Origin: Photobacterium atrarenae
GTDB taxonomy: Bacteria > Pseudomonadota > Gammaproteobacteria > Enterobacterales > Vibrionaceae
Assembly: GCF_024380015.1 (NCBI RefSeq)
Contig: NZ_CP101508.1
Location: 3,162,902-3,226,901 of the forward strand
Reading direction: 5' to 3'
DNA: 64,000 nucleotides
The position numbers and the translations under genes were made by a program. This document shows positions 31,723 to 42,867 of this stretch, one piece after another. The notes under the pieces are model-generated. The model did not search any database. It saw only the letters and a list, made by a program, of their open reading frames with translations, and was not told the DNA's origin. Every line of letters starts with the position of its first letter. Position 1 is the first letter of the stretch.

Positions 31723-32745
31723 ATGCCGCATATCATAACCCGAAACGCCACAACTGTTGAGCAAAACTGGCTCAATGATCTGGCGAATGCGATATCTGAT
31801 CCCTTTCAGTTGTTATCGGCCCTGAAAATTGATCCGGCCCCATGGGAGAAAGGGCTGGCGGCCCGGAAGCTGTTTGCATTGCGTGTCCCTTTGAGCTTTG
31901 TCGAAAGAATGGAAATTGGCAACCCGTATGATCCCCTGCTGCGCCAGGTGTTGCCCCTGGAGGAAGAGTTCGAAGTCCATGACGGCTACTCCCATGATCC
32001 GCTCGATGAGCAGGACAATGCGATTCCGGGATTGCTGCACAAATACAAAAACCGGGTGCTGCTGATCACCAAAGGCGGCTGCGCGGTCAACTGCCGCTAC
32101 TGCTTCCGCCGCCATTTTCCGTACCAGGATAACCAGAGCGGCAAGCGCAACTGGCAAGTGGCCCTGGATTACGTCGCCGCACAGCCGGAAATCAACGAAG
32201 TGATCCTCTCCGGCGGCGATCCCCTGATGGCCAAAGACAGCGAGCTGGCCTGGCTGGTTGAACGCATCAGCCAGATCCCGCACGTCAAGCGCCTGCGGAT
32301 CCACACCCGGCTGCCGGTGGTGCTGCCGGCCCGGATCACCGATGAGCTGTGTGAGCTGCTGCAAGAGAGTCGGCTGCAAACCATTCTGGTGACCCATATC
32401 AACCACGCCAATGAACTCAACGACGAGCTGCGCCAGGCGATGGCGAAGCTGAAGCAGGCCAAAGTCACCCTGCTCAATCAGAGCGTGCTGCTCAAAGGGA
32501 TCAACGATTCGGTCGGCGCCCTGGTTCAGCTCAGCGAAGCCCTGTTTGATTCCGGGATCCTGCCTTATTACCTTCATGTGCTGGATAAAGTACAGGGCGC
32601 GGCGCATTTCATGGTCGATGATACCCGCGCCCGCCAGTTAATGGCCGGATTGCTGGAGCAGGTTTCCGGCTACCTGGTGCCGAAGCTGACCCGGGAGATC
32701 GGCGGGCGTTGCAGCAAGACCCCGCTGGATTTGCACCTCGAGTAA
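31723..32745 (+). CDS. epmB: EF-P-specific lysine 2,3-aminomutase
   Basis: Radical-SAM, PLP-dependent enzyme that converts L-alpha-lysine to (R)-beta-lysine for EpmA. The 340-residue protein has the radical-SAM cluster CAVNCRYC (CxxxCxxC, about residues 120-127) and SGGDPLMAKD. It is much shorter than clostridial catabolic lysine aminomutases and lies beside efp, both marks of EpmB. Confidence 0.95.
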   Translation: MPHIITRNATTVEQNWLNDLANAISDPFQLLSALKIDPAPWEKGLAARKLFALRVPLSFVERMEIGNPYDPLLRQVLPLEEEFEVHDGYSHDPLDEQDNAIPGLLHKYKNRVLLITKGGCAVNCRYCFRRHFPYQDNQSGKRNWQVALDYVAAQPEINEVILSGGDPLMAKDSELAWLVERISQIPHVKRLRIHTRLPVVLPARITDELCELLQESRLQTILVTHINHANELNDELRQAMAKLKQAKVTLLNQSVLLKGINDSVGALVQLSEALFDSGILPYYLHVLDKVQGAAHFMVDDTRARQLMAGLLEQVSGYLVPKLTREIGGRCSKTPLDLHLE

Positions 32746-32753
32746 CCGCTGAT

Positions 32754-32793
32754 GACACACAGGGCAGGGCCTGCGCCTGTGTGTCTCATTTTA
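32754..32793 (+). terminator. epmB terminator
   Basis: GACACACAGG pairs perfectly with CCTGTGTGTC, with a second inner stem (CAGG/CCTG). TCATTTTAT follows. It lies 8 bp after the epmB stop. Confidence 0.85.
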
Positions 32794-32873
32794 TACGAGA
32801 CAAAATACCCTCTCACATGCCCTACCTCATGATAGCCGCCACGGTTCTCATTGTTTTCGGCAGCATGCTCACC

Positions 32874-33008
32874 CGTACAACTTTCTTGGTAATGGTCACC
32901 TTTTTGGTGAACAAGGATTAATTCTAACTAGCCCCACTTATAAACCCCACCTAAGTTACTGTTTTTATTGAATTATTGTTTTGTGCAGCTTTTCCAGCTT
33001 TTTCCCGG
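32874..33008 (+). repeat. 135-bp repeat, copy 1
   Basis: Starts with GTACA, holds an AACCCCACC block at about 32943-32951, and ends with the core GTGCAGCTTTTCC-AGCTTTTTCCCGG (32983-33008). The 5' half is the most diverged of the five copies. Confidence 0.6.
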
Positions 33009-33059
33009 AAAAGCCACCTGAGATCCACTTACTGGTTTTCTCCGGCTGCTCAAGCGCAA

Positions 33060-33193
33060 TGTACAGTAAAACAGCCAAAGTTCAGCCTATTGATGTACAA
33101 AAACAGCCAGCCAATCAAAACACAAAAAAATGAACTCAACTAACTGATTTTAAAAACTAAAAATAAGGTGCAGCTTTTTAAGGTTTTTCCGAG
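33060..33193 (+). repeat. 135-bp repeat, copy 2
   Basis: Starts TGTACAG and ends with the core GTGCAGCTTTTTAAGG (33168 on). The CCCCACC block is replaced by A-rich sequence. It lies 186 bp after copy 1, start to start. Confidence 0.6.
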
Positions 33194-33406
33194 TAAAGGG
33201 TATAGGCCAGCAATAGTCCAATCACGGCTGCCACTCTCCGAAGGCGTGCTTTCAGCAATATCTTCGCTCAACAGGATAAAAAAATATCATCGCCGATCCA
33301 CTCGATTTTTAACCCGCGGAAGCGCATAGTCGCGCTCCATGCTGCTGGCCATGAAGATAGCCAAACTTCGCCGCCCACAGCTTTTCTTTTGATGATGAGT
33401 ATCGCA

Positions 33407-34312
33407 ATGAAAATTGGCATCCTGTCCCAGAACGAGAACCTGTACTCCACCCGACGCTTACGCGAGGCCATTGAGCAACGTGGCCATGAAGCCGTGATCA
33501 TCAATGCCCTGCGTTGCTATATGAACATTAACTCAGTGCAGCCTTCGATCCATTTTGAAGGCAATGACTTAACCGGCTTTGATGCCATCATTCCCCGGAT
33601 CGGGGCCGACATCACCTTCTATGGCTGCTCGGTGCTACGTCAGTTCGAAATGATGGGGGTTTTCTCGGTCAACCAGTCGATTGCAATCAGCCGCTCGCGA
33701 GACAAGCTACGTTCATTACAGTTGCTCAGCCGTAAAGGCGTCGGGCTACCGATCACCGGCTTTGCCAGCAAACCGGACGATATCCCGGATCTGATCAAGA
33801 TGGTCGGCGGTGCGCCGCTGGTGATCAAGCTGCTTGAAGGCACCCAGGGCATCGGCGTGGTGCTGGCCGAAACGCACAAGGCGGCAGAGAGCGTGATCGA
33901 GGCCTTTATGGGCCTGAAAGCCAATATCATGGTGCAGGAATACATCAAGGAAGCCGGTGGCGCCGATATCCGTTGCCTGGTGATTGGCGACAAAGTGATC
34001 GCCGCGATGAAGCGCCAAGCGGCAGAGGGCGAGTTTCGCTCCAACCTGCACCGCGGCGGCAGTGCCTCGCTGATCCGGATCACCCCGGCCGAGCGCAAAA
34101 CCGCCGTGGCTGCCGCCAAAGCGATGGGGCTCAGCGTCGCGGGGGTTGACCTGTTGCGCTCCGAGCGGGGTCCGCTAGTCATGGAGGTCAACTCCTCTCC
34201 GGGACTCGAAGGGATTGAAACTGCCACCGGTAAAGATATCGCCGGGATGATTATCGAACATATTGAAAAACACGCCGGGAAGCAAAACCGTCGTCAACTG
34301 GCGCACCAGTAA
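33407..34312 (+). CDS. rimK: Ribosomal protein S6 glutamate ligase RimK
   Basis: ATP-grasp enzyme that adds glutamates to the C-terminus of ribosomal protein S6 and can make poly-glutamate. The 301-residue protein closely resembles E. coli RimK, with [20 protein letters not shown], the ATP-grasp [15 protein letters not shown] and the metal-binding [14 protein letters not shown] chose ATG 33407 ([13 protein letters not shown]) by family alignment; TTG/ATG codons six residues upstream are also in frame. It is flanked by repeat copies and followed by an MgtC-family gene. Confidence 0.92.
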   Translation: MKIGILSQNENLYSTRRLREAIEQRGHEAVIINALRCYMNINSVQPSIHFEGNDLTGFDAIIPRIGADITFYGCSVLRQFEMMGVFSVNQSIAISRSRDKLRSLQLLSRKGVGLPITGFASKPDDIPDLIKMVGGAPLVIKLLEGTQGIGVVLAETHKAAESVIEAFMGLKANIMVQEYIKEAGGADIRCLVIGDKVIAAMKRQAAEGEFRSNLHRGGSASLIRITPAERKTAVAAAKAMGLSVAGVDLLRSERGPLVMEVNSSPGLEGIETATGKDIAGMIIEHIEKHAGKQNRRQLAHQ

Positions 34313-34422
34313 ACCCGAGCTACTATCCCGACGGGATTGCGCCATAAAACACGGACGGCAGCGCATGACCCATGCGTTGCTGTGCTGCCTTTGAGAACCC
34401 TAACATTTAGGAGGATACGGGG

Positions 34423-34953
34423 ATGTTTCCTGACATCACCCCATTTAGCTGGCCCGCTTTACTGCAGTGCGGGGTGTGCGGTGCCCTGATCGGGCTGGAG
34501 CGCCAGCTACGCGGCAAACCAGTTGGGATCCGCACCTCGACGTTAATCATCGTCGGGACCTACTGTTTCATCATGCTGGGCCGCACCCTGTCCACCAACA
34601 ACGCCGATCTGGCGCGGGTCGTGGCGCAAGTGATCACCGGCATCGGCTTTCTCGGCGCCGGGGTGATGATGAACCGGGACGGGCAAATTCACGGCGTCAC
34701 CTCAGCCGCAGTGGTCTGGATGCTGGCAGCCCTCGGCATCACCATCGGCTTAGGCTACGGACAAACCGCCGTGATCATGACCGGACTGGTGATTGGCCTG
34801 CTGCTCGGTATCGACAAACTGGAGAACAGCCTGCGCTTTCTACGCAAAGGCGTCCATGCCCACTGGGCCGATCGCCATCGCCGTAAAAAAATCGCCCATC
34901 CCCAAGCCACTGGAACCGCAGACACTACCGCAGAGAACGACTCAGCTCGCTAA
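34423..34953 (+). CDS. MgtC/SapB-family membrane protein
   Basis: A 176-residue protein with four to five membrane helices and the conserved MgtC/SapB N-terminal signature GALIGLERQLRGKPVGIRTS followed by GIGFLGAGVMM. It lacks the soluble C-terminal domain of virulence-type MgtC and instead ends in a short, basic then acidic tail. Such short forms have been linked to Mg2+ limitation or ATPase control, but the role here is unknown. AGGAGGA lies about 8 bp upstream of the ATG at 34423. Confidence 0.88.
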   Translation: MFPDITPFSWPALLQCGVCGALIGLERQLRGKPVGIRTSTLIIVGTYCFIMLGRTLSTNNADLARVVAQVITGIGFLGAGVMMNRDGQIHGVTSAAVVWMLAALGITIGLGYGQTAVIMTGLVIGLLLGIDKLENSLRFLRKGVHAHWADRHRRKKIAHPQATGTADTTAENDSAR

Positions 34954-34960
34954 ACCCAGA

Positions 34961-35096
34961 TGTACATCTTTATACCCAACAAACAGCAAAAAGATGTACA
35001 TTCTTAAACCACAGTAAACCCCACCTCAAAGGTTAAGTCAAAGCACTGATTTATAATAGATTAATATAACGTACAGCTTTTTGAGGTTTTCTCCGG
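34961..35096 (+). repeat. 135-bp repeat, copy 3
   Basis: TGTACATC start, AACAGCAAAAAGATG block, AAACCCCACCTCAAAGGTTA (35017 on), and the core GTACAGCTTTTTGAGG (35071-35096). It begins 8 bp after the mgtC-like stop. Confidence 0.75.
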
Positions 35097-35147
35097 ATCA
35101 ACCATTCATATACCGGGAGCTCCCGATATCACGTCAATCACAGGGTA

Positions 35148-35282
35148 TGTACAGCAAATCAGAATCAATACAACAAAAAGGTGATCAGTTGTCACCCCTC
35201 GTTACTCCCCCTCAAAACAAACACTTAACTCATTGTTTATGTTGAAATTTATTTTCGTACAGCTTTTTAAGCTTTTTCTCCG
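35148..35282 (+). repeat. 135-bp repeat, copy 4
   Basis: TGTACAGC start, ACAACAAAAAGGTGATCA block, CTCCCCCTCAAAA, and the core GTACAGCTTTTTAAGC (35257-35282). It lies 187 bp after copy 3, start to start. On the minus strand GGTGA-n7-TCACC followed by TTTTTG (35175-35196) resembles a small intrinsic terminator. Confidence 0.75.
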
Positions 35283-35367
35283 CTAAACCCGGACAGCCAC
35301 ATCGTATGCGCACAGGCACAGATTCAAATCTCAGCCCCGTGCGGATAACTAGATCCTTTCCCCAACC

Positions 35368-35502
35368 GTACAGCTTAAAGCCATATAAACAGCAAAAAGA
35401 CGATCATTTGTAACACCTGTAACCCCACCACTCAAGGTTACACGTAACCAATTGTTTTAAAACAAATTATTTTTTGTGCAGCTTTTCCGGCTTTTTGCCT
35501 GG
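35368..35502 (+). repeat. 135-bp repeat, copy 5
   Basis: GTACAGCTTAAAGCC start, AACAGCAAAAAGACGATCA block, TAACCCCACCACTCAAGGTT, and the core GTGCAGCTTTTCCGGC (35476-35502). It lies 220 bp after copy 4. Confidence 0.75.
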
Positions 35503-35591
35503 GCAACCTTCATAGGTCTCAAATATAGCTTCGCAGACCAAAACAGAGAAGATTTTGACGCTTTCGGGCCAGCGCAAAACCGCAGGCATAA

Positions 35592-35619
35592 AAAAACGGA
35601 GGCCTGAGCCTCCGTTTTT
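35592..35619 (-). terminator. groEL terminator
   Basis: AAAAACGGAGGC and GCCTCCGTTTTT pair around CTGA, with a T-run on the minus strand 29 bp after the groEL stop. Confidence 0.9.
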
Positions 35620-35647
35620 CAAAGAGATAGTATGGACTATCAGCAGA

Positions 35648-37629
<1,982 letters not shown>

Positions 37630-37824
37630 CGGTCGTCTCTCCTGATTTTTGGTAATATCCATACGTTATATAGGAACAGCGTCTCATGACGCTGACTCTT
37701 TCTGATACCTAAACATGTTGGGACGTTTTTTTGGATCCCAAGCCCCCAACGAGATTTTTTTCAAAAATTTCTCGCAGAATTTTTGCCCGCTCACACTCTT
37801 TGCATTAGGGTAAGCGAGCACTCC

Positions 37825-39210
37825 ATGACCGAGAACACTATGGCCACAGAAAAACAGGCAGATAAGCACGGGCTGCTCACCGCGCCCATTCCCGAAGTGC
37901 TGCGGCGCTTAACCATTCCGATGGTGTTCGGCATGGTCGCAATTCTCATGTTTAATCTGGTCGATACCTTCTTTATTTCGCTGCTCGGTACCCAAGCCCT
38001 GGCCGCCGTCAGCTTCACCTTTCCGGTCACCTTCGCCCTCAACTGCATCACCATGGGCGTCAGTGTCGGGCTTTCAACCCGAATCGGTCGCCTGCTGGGC
38101 AGCGGCGATACCCAAACCGCTGCCCGCTTTGCCACCCACGGCCTGTTACTGGCGATGCTCCTGATGCTGATCGCTGCCGGCACCGGCCTGCTCAGCATTG
38201 AGCCGCTGTTTACCCTGATCGGCGCCAGCCCGGAGCTGCTGCCGATCATCAAAGAATATATGCAGGTGTGGTATCTGGCGATCCCACTGCTGGTGATCCC
38301 GATGGCCGGCAACAGCGCGATCCGGGCCACCGGGGACGCCCAGGCACCAGCCAAAATTATGATGCTGGCAGGAGTGATTAACGGGGTGCTCGACCCGTTA
38401 CTGATTTTCGGCTACGGCCCGTTTCCCGAACTGGGCGTGCAGGGGGCGGCGATTTCCAGCGGGATCAGCTGGGCCTTTGCCCTCAGTCGCTCGCTCTATA
38501 TTCTGATCCGCCGTGAGCAGTTGCTAGCCTGGCCGCAACTGCGGTTCATGTGGCGGGACTGGCACCAGATCATGCAGGTTGGTACGCCGGCCGCTTTGTC
38601 CAATGCACTCAATCCACTGTCGGGGGCGCTGCTGATGTCGCTGCTGGCAGCGCAGGGCACCGCCTCGGTCGCCGCCTACGGCGCGGCGATGCGGATTGAA
38701 TCGATTCTGGTGATCGTGATGATGTCCCTCGGCTCGGCCCTGATGCCGTTTATGGCCCAGAACCTTGGCGCAGCCAAACCCGGCCGGGCATTCCAGGCCC
38801 TGTTTACCGCGATGCGCTTTGCCATCCTGTTCCAGTTGCTGGTGTTTATCATGATGGTGCCGCTGAGCTGGCCGCTGTCGTCCCTGTTCAGCCAGGATAC
38901 TGAGGTGCAGCAACAACTCTGGCACTACCTGATTGTGGTGCCGATCAGTTACGGCATGCAGGCGGTGTGTATGTTGCTGATCAGTGCGCTCAATGCGCTG
39001 CATCTCTCGCTCCACGCCCTGATCTGGAACCTGCTGCGCCTGTTTGCGTTCCTGTTGCCGGCGGCCTGGGTCGGCAGCCTGCTCAGTGGTACAGAAGGCC
39101 TGTTTATCGGCATCGCCATCGCCAACCTGCTCAGCGGGCTCGGCGCCTATCTTTACGCCCTGCGGCTGCGCCGGCGTATGGCCGCTCCCATCACTGAACC
39201 CGATCAGTAG
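37825..39210 (+). CDS. MATE-family multidrug exporter
   Basis: A 461-residue inner-membrane protein with twelve predicted helices in two MatE halves. The N-terminal LTIPMVFGMVAILMFNLVDT and GTQALAAVSFTFP are typical of the NorM/DinF branch, which exports cationic compounds in exchange for Na+ or H+. The ATG at 37825 is preferred over earlier in-frame codons because residues before it are polar and unlike the family; ATG 37840 is possible. It is divergent from groES. Confidence 0.88.
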   Translation: MTENTMATEKQADKHGLLTAPIPEVLRRLTIPMVFGMVAILMFNLVDTFFISLLGTQALAAVSFTFPVTFALNCITMGVSVGLSTRIGRLLGSGDTQTAARFATHGLLLAMLLMLIAAGTGLLSIEPLFTLIGASPELLPIIKEYMQVWYLAIPLLVIPMAGNSAIRATGDAQAPAKIMMLAGVINGVLDPLLIFGYGPFPELGVQGAAISSGISWAFALSRSLYILIRREQLLAWPQLRFMWRDWHQIMQVGTPAALSNALNPLSGALLMSLLAAQGTASVAAYGAAMRIESILVIVMMSLGSALMPFMAQNLGAAKPGRAFQALFTAMRFAILFQLLVFIMMVPLSWPLSSLFSQDTEVQQQLWHYLIVVPISYGMQAVCMLLISALNALHLSLHALIWNLLRLFAFLLPAAWVGSLLSGTEGLFIGIAIANLLSGLGAYLYALRLRRRMAAPITEPDQ

Positions 39211-39230
39211 ACCAACCGACTTACAAACAA

Positions 39231-39254
39231 AAAGGCAACCCGGAGGCTGCCTTT
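39231..39254. terminator. Bidirectional terminator between the MATE gene and fxsA
   Basis: AAAGGCA / TGCCTTT with an inner CC/GG pair, flanked by A- and T-rich bases. Confidence 0.65.
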
Positions 39255-39285
39255 CTGCTATCGCTCAGCTGGCGAACAATTATGC

Positions 39286-39837
39286 TCAGTGCAGCCGGTG
39301 GTTATCATCCGACTGTGTATGATCTTTCTCCTTGCCTTTGTCCTTGCGTTCAAACTCACCGTCAAAGACATCACCACCGGAAGAGCGGGAGTTGAACGGA
39401 TCATCCTGGCGTTCAAACGGCCCCTGATCCTGGAACCCCTGACCGCCACCGAACCCGGCCCCGAATCCGGAGCCCATGCTTTGTACTTTCACTTTGCTCA
39501 TCAGCTGTTTGGCCAACATCGCTCGCGGCGCCGGCAGCAGCACCAGCATCCCCAGCGCATCAGTCATAAAACCCGGGGTCAGCAATAACACCCCGGAGAC
39601 CGCCAGCATCACACCTTCAACAATCTGCTGGGCCGGCAGCTCGCCCTGCTGCAAACGCTGTTGCACCGACATCAGGGTGGCAATGCCCTGGCTGCGAACC
39701 AGCGACGCCCCGACAATCGCGGTGATCAGGACCAAGGCGATGGTTGGCCATAAGCCAAGAAATCCGCCGACCTGAACAAACAAGGCAATTTCAATAATCG
39801 GAACAACAATAAATAGAAACAATAAAACAGGAAACAC
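39286..39837 (-). CDS. fxsA: FxsA membrane protein
   Basis: Inner-membrane protein whose E. coli homologue suppresses F exclusion of phage T7 when overproduced; its cellular job is unclear. The 183-residue protein has FxsA-type helices (MFPVLLFLFIVVPIIEIALF and LVLITAIVGASL) and the family motif GVLLLTPGFMTDALG. A Gly-rich then charged C-terminal tail follows. The start codon is GTG (39837) with AGGGGTGA upstream. Near groESL, as in many gammaproteobacteria. Confidence 0.92.
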   Translation of the reverse strand: MFPVLLFLFIVVPIIEIALFVQVGGFLGLWPTIALVLITAIVGASLVRSQGIATLMSVQQRLQQGELPAQQIVEGVMLAVSGVLLLTPGFMTDALGMLVLLPAPRAMLAKQLMSKVKVQSMGSGFGAGFGGGQGFQDQGPFERQDDPFNSRSSGGDVFDGEFERKDKGKEKDHTQSDDNHRLH

Positions 39838-40173
39838 GAGTCACCCCTTTGTGGTTGGTGTCTGTGGCATCAGATCTGCACATCTCATCAATATGGCTTT
39901 CTCCCTGTGCCTTCTCTCCCTTTTATAGTGGGAGTGATACGGTTGCGAGTCAAAGGGCAAAGTGTAGCAAATGTTAACGGCCCCTCAGAAATCCAGACAA
40001 AACTTCCGGGAAATTGATTTGCTGATGAAACCAAACGCTGAACAACTCGGTCTGAGAGAGTATAGTGTTCAGCAACGCGGATTGGTTGCTGTCATTACCG
40101 TGCCGATCCCATCGTTCTGCTGAATCGACATGCTTTCATTTTCCAGGGAGCCCCGGACGCTGAGCCAGATATC
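39838..40173. other. Gap between fxsA and dsbD
   Basis: 336 bp divergent promoter region with no supported ORF. An inverted repeat GCTGAAC-n23-GTTCAGC lies at 40037-40073. In several relatives cutA precedes dsbD; no trace of it is seen here. Confidence 0.55.
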
Positions 40174-42042
40174 ATGATGAACAGACATAAACTTTTTAGA
40201 TTTTCCCGCTTTCAGGCTGTCGTTGCTATCACCAGCCTGCTGCTTTTGGGCCTTGCCAGCTTACCGCTGCGGGCAGAATTTAACTTACCGGGCCTGTCGG
40301 GCAATCCGGCGAACCAGTTCGTTACCGTTGACCAAGCCTTTCCGTTTAACTTCAGCCAGCAGGGCGAGGTCGTCTACCTCGACTGGCAGGTCAAACCCGG
40401 CTATTACCTCTACCAGCACCAGTTGTCGGTGACCTCAGATTCGGCCCGGCTCGGCGACGTGAGCATTCCGGCCGGCAAGCCATATCACGACGAATTCTTC
40501 GGCGAAGTGAACATTTACACCGAGCCACTGACCGTCACTGTTCCGCTGCTCGAAGCCGGCGACAACGCAACCCTGACCGTGCGCTACCAGGGCTGTGCCG
40601 AAGCCGGTTTCTGTTATCCACCGGAAGTGCGTCAGGTGCCGCTTTCGACGATCGCCGCCCGCCAGGACAGTCCTGCGGCGACGCCACCATCTGTCACCCC
40701 TCAGACTGACAGCACAGGCACCAAATCGCAAGTAAGCACTAACATCCCAACGTCTGCGGCAACCGTCGCGCCGGCATCCGAGCAGGATCAGCTGGCCAGC
40801 GATCTGGCCGAGCAGTGGTGGACCCCGCTGGTTTTCCTCGCTTTGGGGATCGGTCTGGCCTTCACCCCCTGCGTGCTGCCGATGTACCCGATCCTGACCG
40901 GGATTGTACTGGGCAACGGCCAGCTCAGTCCGGGCCGCACCTTCAGGCTGGCCTTCACTTACGTGCAGGGCATGGCGCTGACCTACACCCTGCTGGGCCT
41001 GGTGGTTGCGTCCGCCGGGATGCAGTTCCAGGCCGCGCTGCAACATCCTTATGTACTGATTGGCCTGAGTGTGCTGTTTGTCGTCCTGGCGCTGTCGATG
41101 TTCGGTGCCTATACCCTGCAATTGCCAAGCAGCATCCAGACCTGGCTGAGCCAGCAAAGTAACAAGCAGCAAGGCGGCCACAGCGGCGGCGTCTTCGTGA
41201 TGGGCGCGATTTCCGGCTTGGTCTGCTCGCCCTGCACCACCGCGCCGCTCTCCGGCGCGCTGATTTACGTCGCCCAGAGCGGGGACTTACTCACCGGTGC
41301 GATTGCGCTGTATGCGCTGGCCATCGGGATGGGGATCCCGCTGATCCTGGCGGCGATGTTCGGCAATAAACTGCTGCCGCAGGCCGGACAATGGATGAAC
41401 CACGTCAAAGTATTCTTCGGCTTTATCCTGCTCGCGGTGCCGATTTTCCTGCTGGAGCGCATTCTGCCCCATGCCCTGGTGCCCTACCTGTGGTCGCTGC
41501 TGGGCCTGGCGGCCTTCGGCTGGCTCTATCATGTCAAAAGCACGCTCGCCGTGTCCTGGCGCAGCAGCGCCCTCGCGGTACTTGCCATTGTCGGCCTGCT
41601 CGGTGCCGCCCAGCCACTGCTGAGTGCCCTGCTCGGCCAACCGGTGAGCCAACCCGCTGTACCTACGGTGGCATTCAAACAGGTCGCCAGCGTGGCCGAG
41701 CTCAACCAGGCCCTGGCCGCAGCCAAGGCCGAAGGCAAGCCGGTGATGCTGGATTTCTACGCCGACTGGTGTGTGGCCTGCAAGGAGTTTGAAAAATACA
41801 CCTTCCACGACCCGGCCGTGGCACCGCAACTCAGCCAGTTTGTCCTGCTGCAGGCCGACGTCACCGACAACACCCCGGCCGATTTTGACCTGTTACAGCA
41901 GATGAATGTACTGGGGCTGCCGACCCTGGATTTCTGGGATGCCCGGGGCAACAAGCTCAGCCAAGCCCGGCTGACCGGATTTATGGAAGCCGACCCGTTC
42001 CTGAACCACCTGCAAACCCACCAGCTGGTGAGCGCAAAATAA
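40174..42042 (+). CDS. dsbD: Thiol:disulfide interchange protein DsbD
   Basis: Moves reducing power from cytoplasmic thioredoxin to periplasmic DsbC, DsbG and CcmG. The 622-residue protein has a signal peptide (to about residue 34) and a periplasmic alpha domain with Cys141 and Cys147 ([11 protein letters not shown]). An eight-helix beta domain has [10 protein letters not shown] and [14 protein letters not shown]. The C-terminal thioredoxin-like gamma domain has [10 protein letters not shown]. All six redox cysteines are present. ATG 40174 or the next codon could be the start. Confidence 0.95.
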   Translation: MMNRHKLFRFSRFQAVVAITSLLLLGLASLPLRAEFNLPGLSGNPANQFVTVDQAFPFNFSQQGEVVYLDWQVKPGYYLYQHQLSVTSDSARLGDVSIPAGKPYHDEFFGEVNIYTEPLTVTVPLLEAGDNATLTVRYQGCAEAGFCYPPEVRQVPLSTIAARQDSPAATPPSVTPQTDSTGTKSQVSTNIPTSAATVAPASEQDQLASDLAEQWWTPLVFLALGIGLAFTPCVLPMYPILTGIVLGNGQLSPGRTFRLAFTYVQGMALTYTLLGLVVASAGMQFQAALQHPYVLIGLSVLFVVLALSMFGAYTLQLPSSIQTWLSQQSNKQQGGHSGGVFVMGAISGLVCSPCTTAPLSGALIYVAQSGDLLTGAIALYALAIGMGIPLILAAMFGNKLLPQAGQWMNHVKVFFGFILLAVPIFLLERILPHALVPYLWSLLGLAAFGWLYHVKSTLAVSWRSSALAVLAIVGLLGAAQPLLSALLGQPVSQPAVPTVAFKQVASVAELNQALAAAKAEGKPVMLDFYADWCVACKEFEKYTFHDPAVAPQLSQFVLLQADVTDNTPADFDLLQQMNVLGLPTLDFWDARGNKLSQARLTGFMEADPFLNHLQTHQLVSAK

Positions 42043-42046
42043 CGCC

Positions 42047-42070
42047 ACAGCGCACCTCAGGGTGCGCTGT
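42047..42070 (+). terminator. Hairpin after dsbD
   Basis: ACAGCGCACC / GGTGCGCTGT with a TCAG loop, 5 bp after the stop. T-run is poor, so termination may be partial. Confidence 0.55.
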
Positions 42071-42229
42071 TACAATGCGCCACTTCAAGCTCAGGTTTAT
42101 TCTTCTTCATCCCGACGATTTACATCTTGTTTCGCCCAGAACTGATCCAGTTCAGATCTTGTGTGTTAACAAATTGATCTACGCTATAAGCAGTGATAGC
42201 TTGATGAAAAACAATGAGAAACAATTGCC

Positions 42230-42865
42230 ATGGACGCTCAGTACACGATTGTGATTGCCGATGATCACCCGCTGTTTCGCAATGCCCTGTTTCAATCAGT
42301 GCACATGGCGATCAGCGGCGCCAACCTGCTGGAAGCAGACTCCCTCGATACCCTCCTTGCCCTGCTCGACAAAGAGCCGGACGTGGATCTCCTGCTGCTG
42401 GATTTAAAGATGCCCGGAGCCAACGGCATGTCCGGGCTGATCCAGCTGCGCAGCCAGTATCCGGACTTGCCGGTGGTAGTGATCTCCGCCAGCGAGGAAA
42501 CCAGCGTGATCCGCCAGGTCCGCAGCCACGGGGCCTTCGGCTTTATCCCCAAGTCCAGCGACATGCGGGCGCTGATCGCTGCCCTGAACCAGGTGCTGGA
42601 CGGCGAGCCCTTCTTTCCTGAAGGATTGGGAGAGGAAGACGAAGAAGCCAATGAGCTGGCCGAGCGGATCGCCACCCTGACCCCGCAGCAGTACAAGGTG
42701 CTGTGTATGCTCTCAGACGGCCTGCTCAACAAGCAGATTGCCTACGAGCTCAATGTATCAGAGGCGACGATTAAGGCTCATATGACTGCGATTTTCCGCA
42801 AACTCGGGGTCAAGAACCGCACCCAGGCAGTGATCCTGTTACAACAAATGGATCTCACACCGTAA
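42230..42865 (+). CDS. crbR: LuxR/NarL-type response regulator, probable acetate-switch regulator CrbR
   Basis: A 211-residue response regulator: receiver domain (IADDHP, phosphoryl Asp in LLLLDLKMPG near residue 57, Lys in FIPKSS) and a C-terminal LuxR helix-turn-helix (LTPQQYKVLCMLSDGLLNKQIAYELNVSEATIKAHM). It lies beside a sodium/solute symporter pair, and the orphan hybrid kinase crbS and acs are in the same region. In V. cholerae CrbS-CrbR activates acs when acetate must be re-used. The gene symbol is inferred from context and domain architecture. Confidence 0.78.
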   Translation: MDAQYTIVIADDHPLFRNALFQSVHMAISGANLLEADSLDTLLALLDKEPDVDLLLLDLKMPGANGMSGLIQLRSQYPDLPVVVISASEETSVIRQVRSHGAFGFIPKSSDMRALIAALNQVLDGEPFFPEGLGEEDEEANELAERIATLTPQQYKVLCMLSDGLLNKQIAYELNVSEATIKAHMTAIFRKLGVKNRTQAVILLQQMDLTP

Positions 42866-42867
42866 GC

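Larger units (their letters stand above)
32746..33406. other. Non-coding gap before rimK holding two repeat copies
   Basis: Beyond the epmB terminator the stretch holds repeat copies 1 and 2. Bases 33194-33406 hold the presumed rimK promoter region, in which I see no clear -35/-10 pair. A 34-codon ORF at 32817-32921 has no support. Confidence 0.6.
34954..35647. other. Non-coding gap before groEL holding three repeat copies
   Basis: 694 bp with no supported ORF. It holds repeat copies 3, 4 and 5 and, near groEL, the groEL terminator. The sequence between copies includes the palindrome-like ACCGGGAGCTCCCGAT near 35113. Confidence 0.65.

Noticed and set aside
32817..32921. 34-codon hydrophobic ORF after epmB
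   Set aside because: Overlaps repeat copy 1 and lacks a ribosome site; could be a small membrane protein but unsupported.
33195..33262. Minus-strand 22-codon peptide with [16 protein letters not shown]
   Set aside because: Would need a TTG start, has no upstream signals, and sits beside repeat copy 2.
37710..37745. Sigma-32 promoter for groESL
   Set aside because: Best match has several mismatches to CTTGAAA and CCCCAT; expected from knowledge but not supported well enough to mark.
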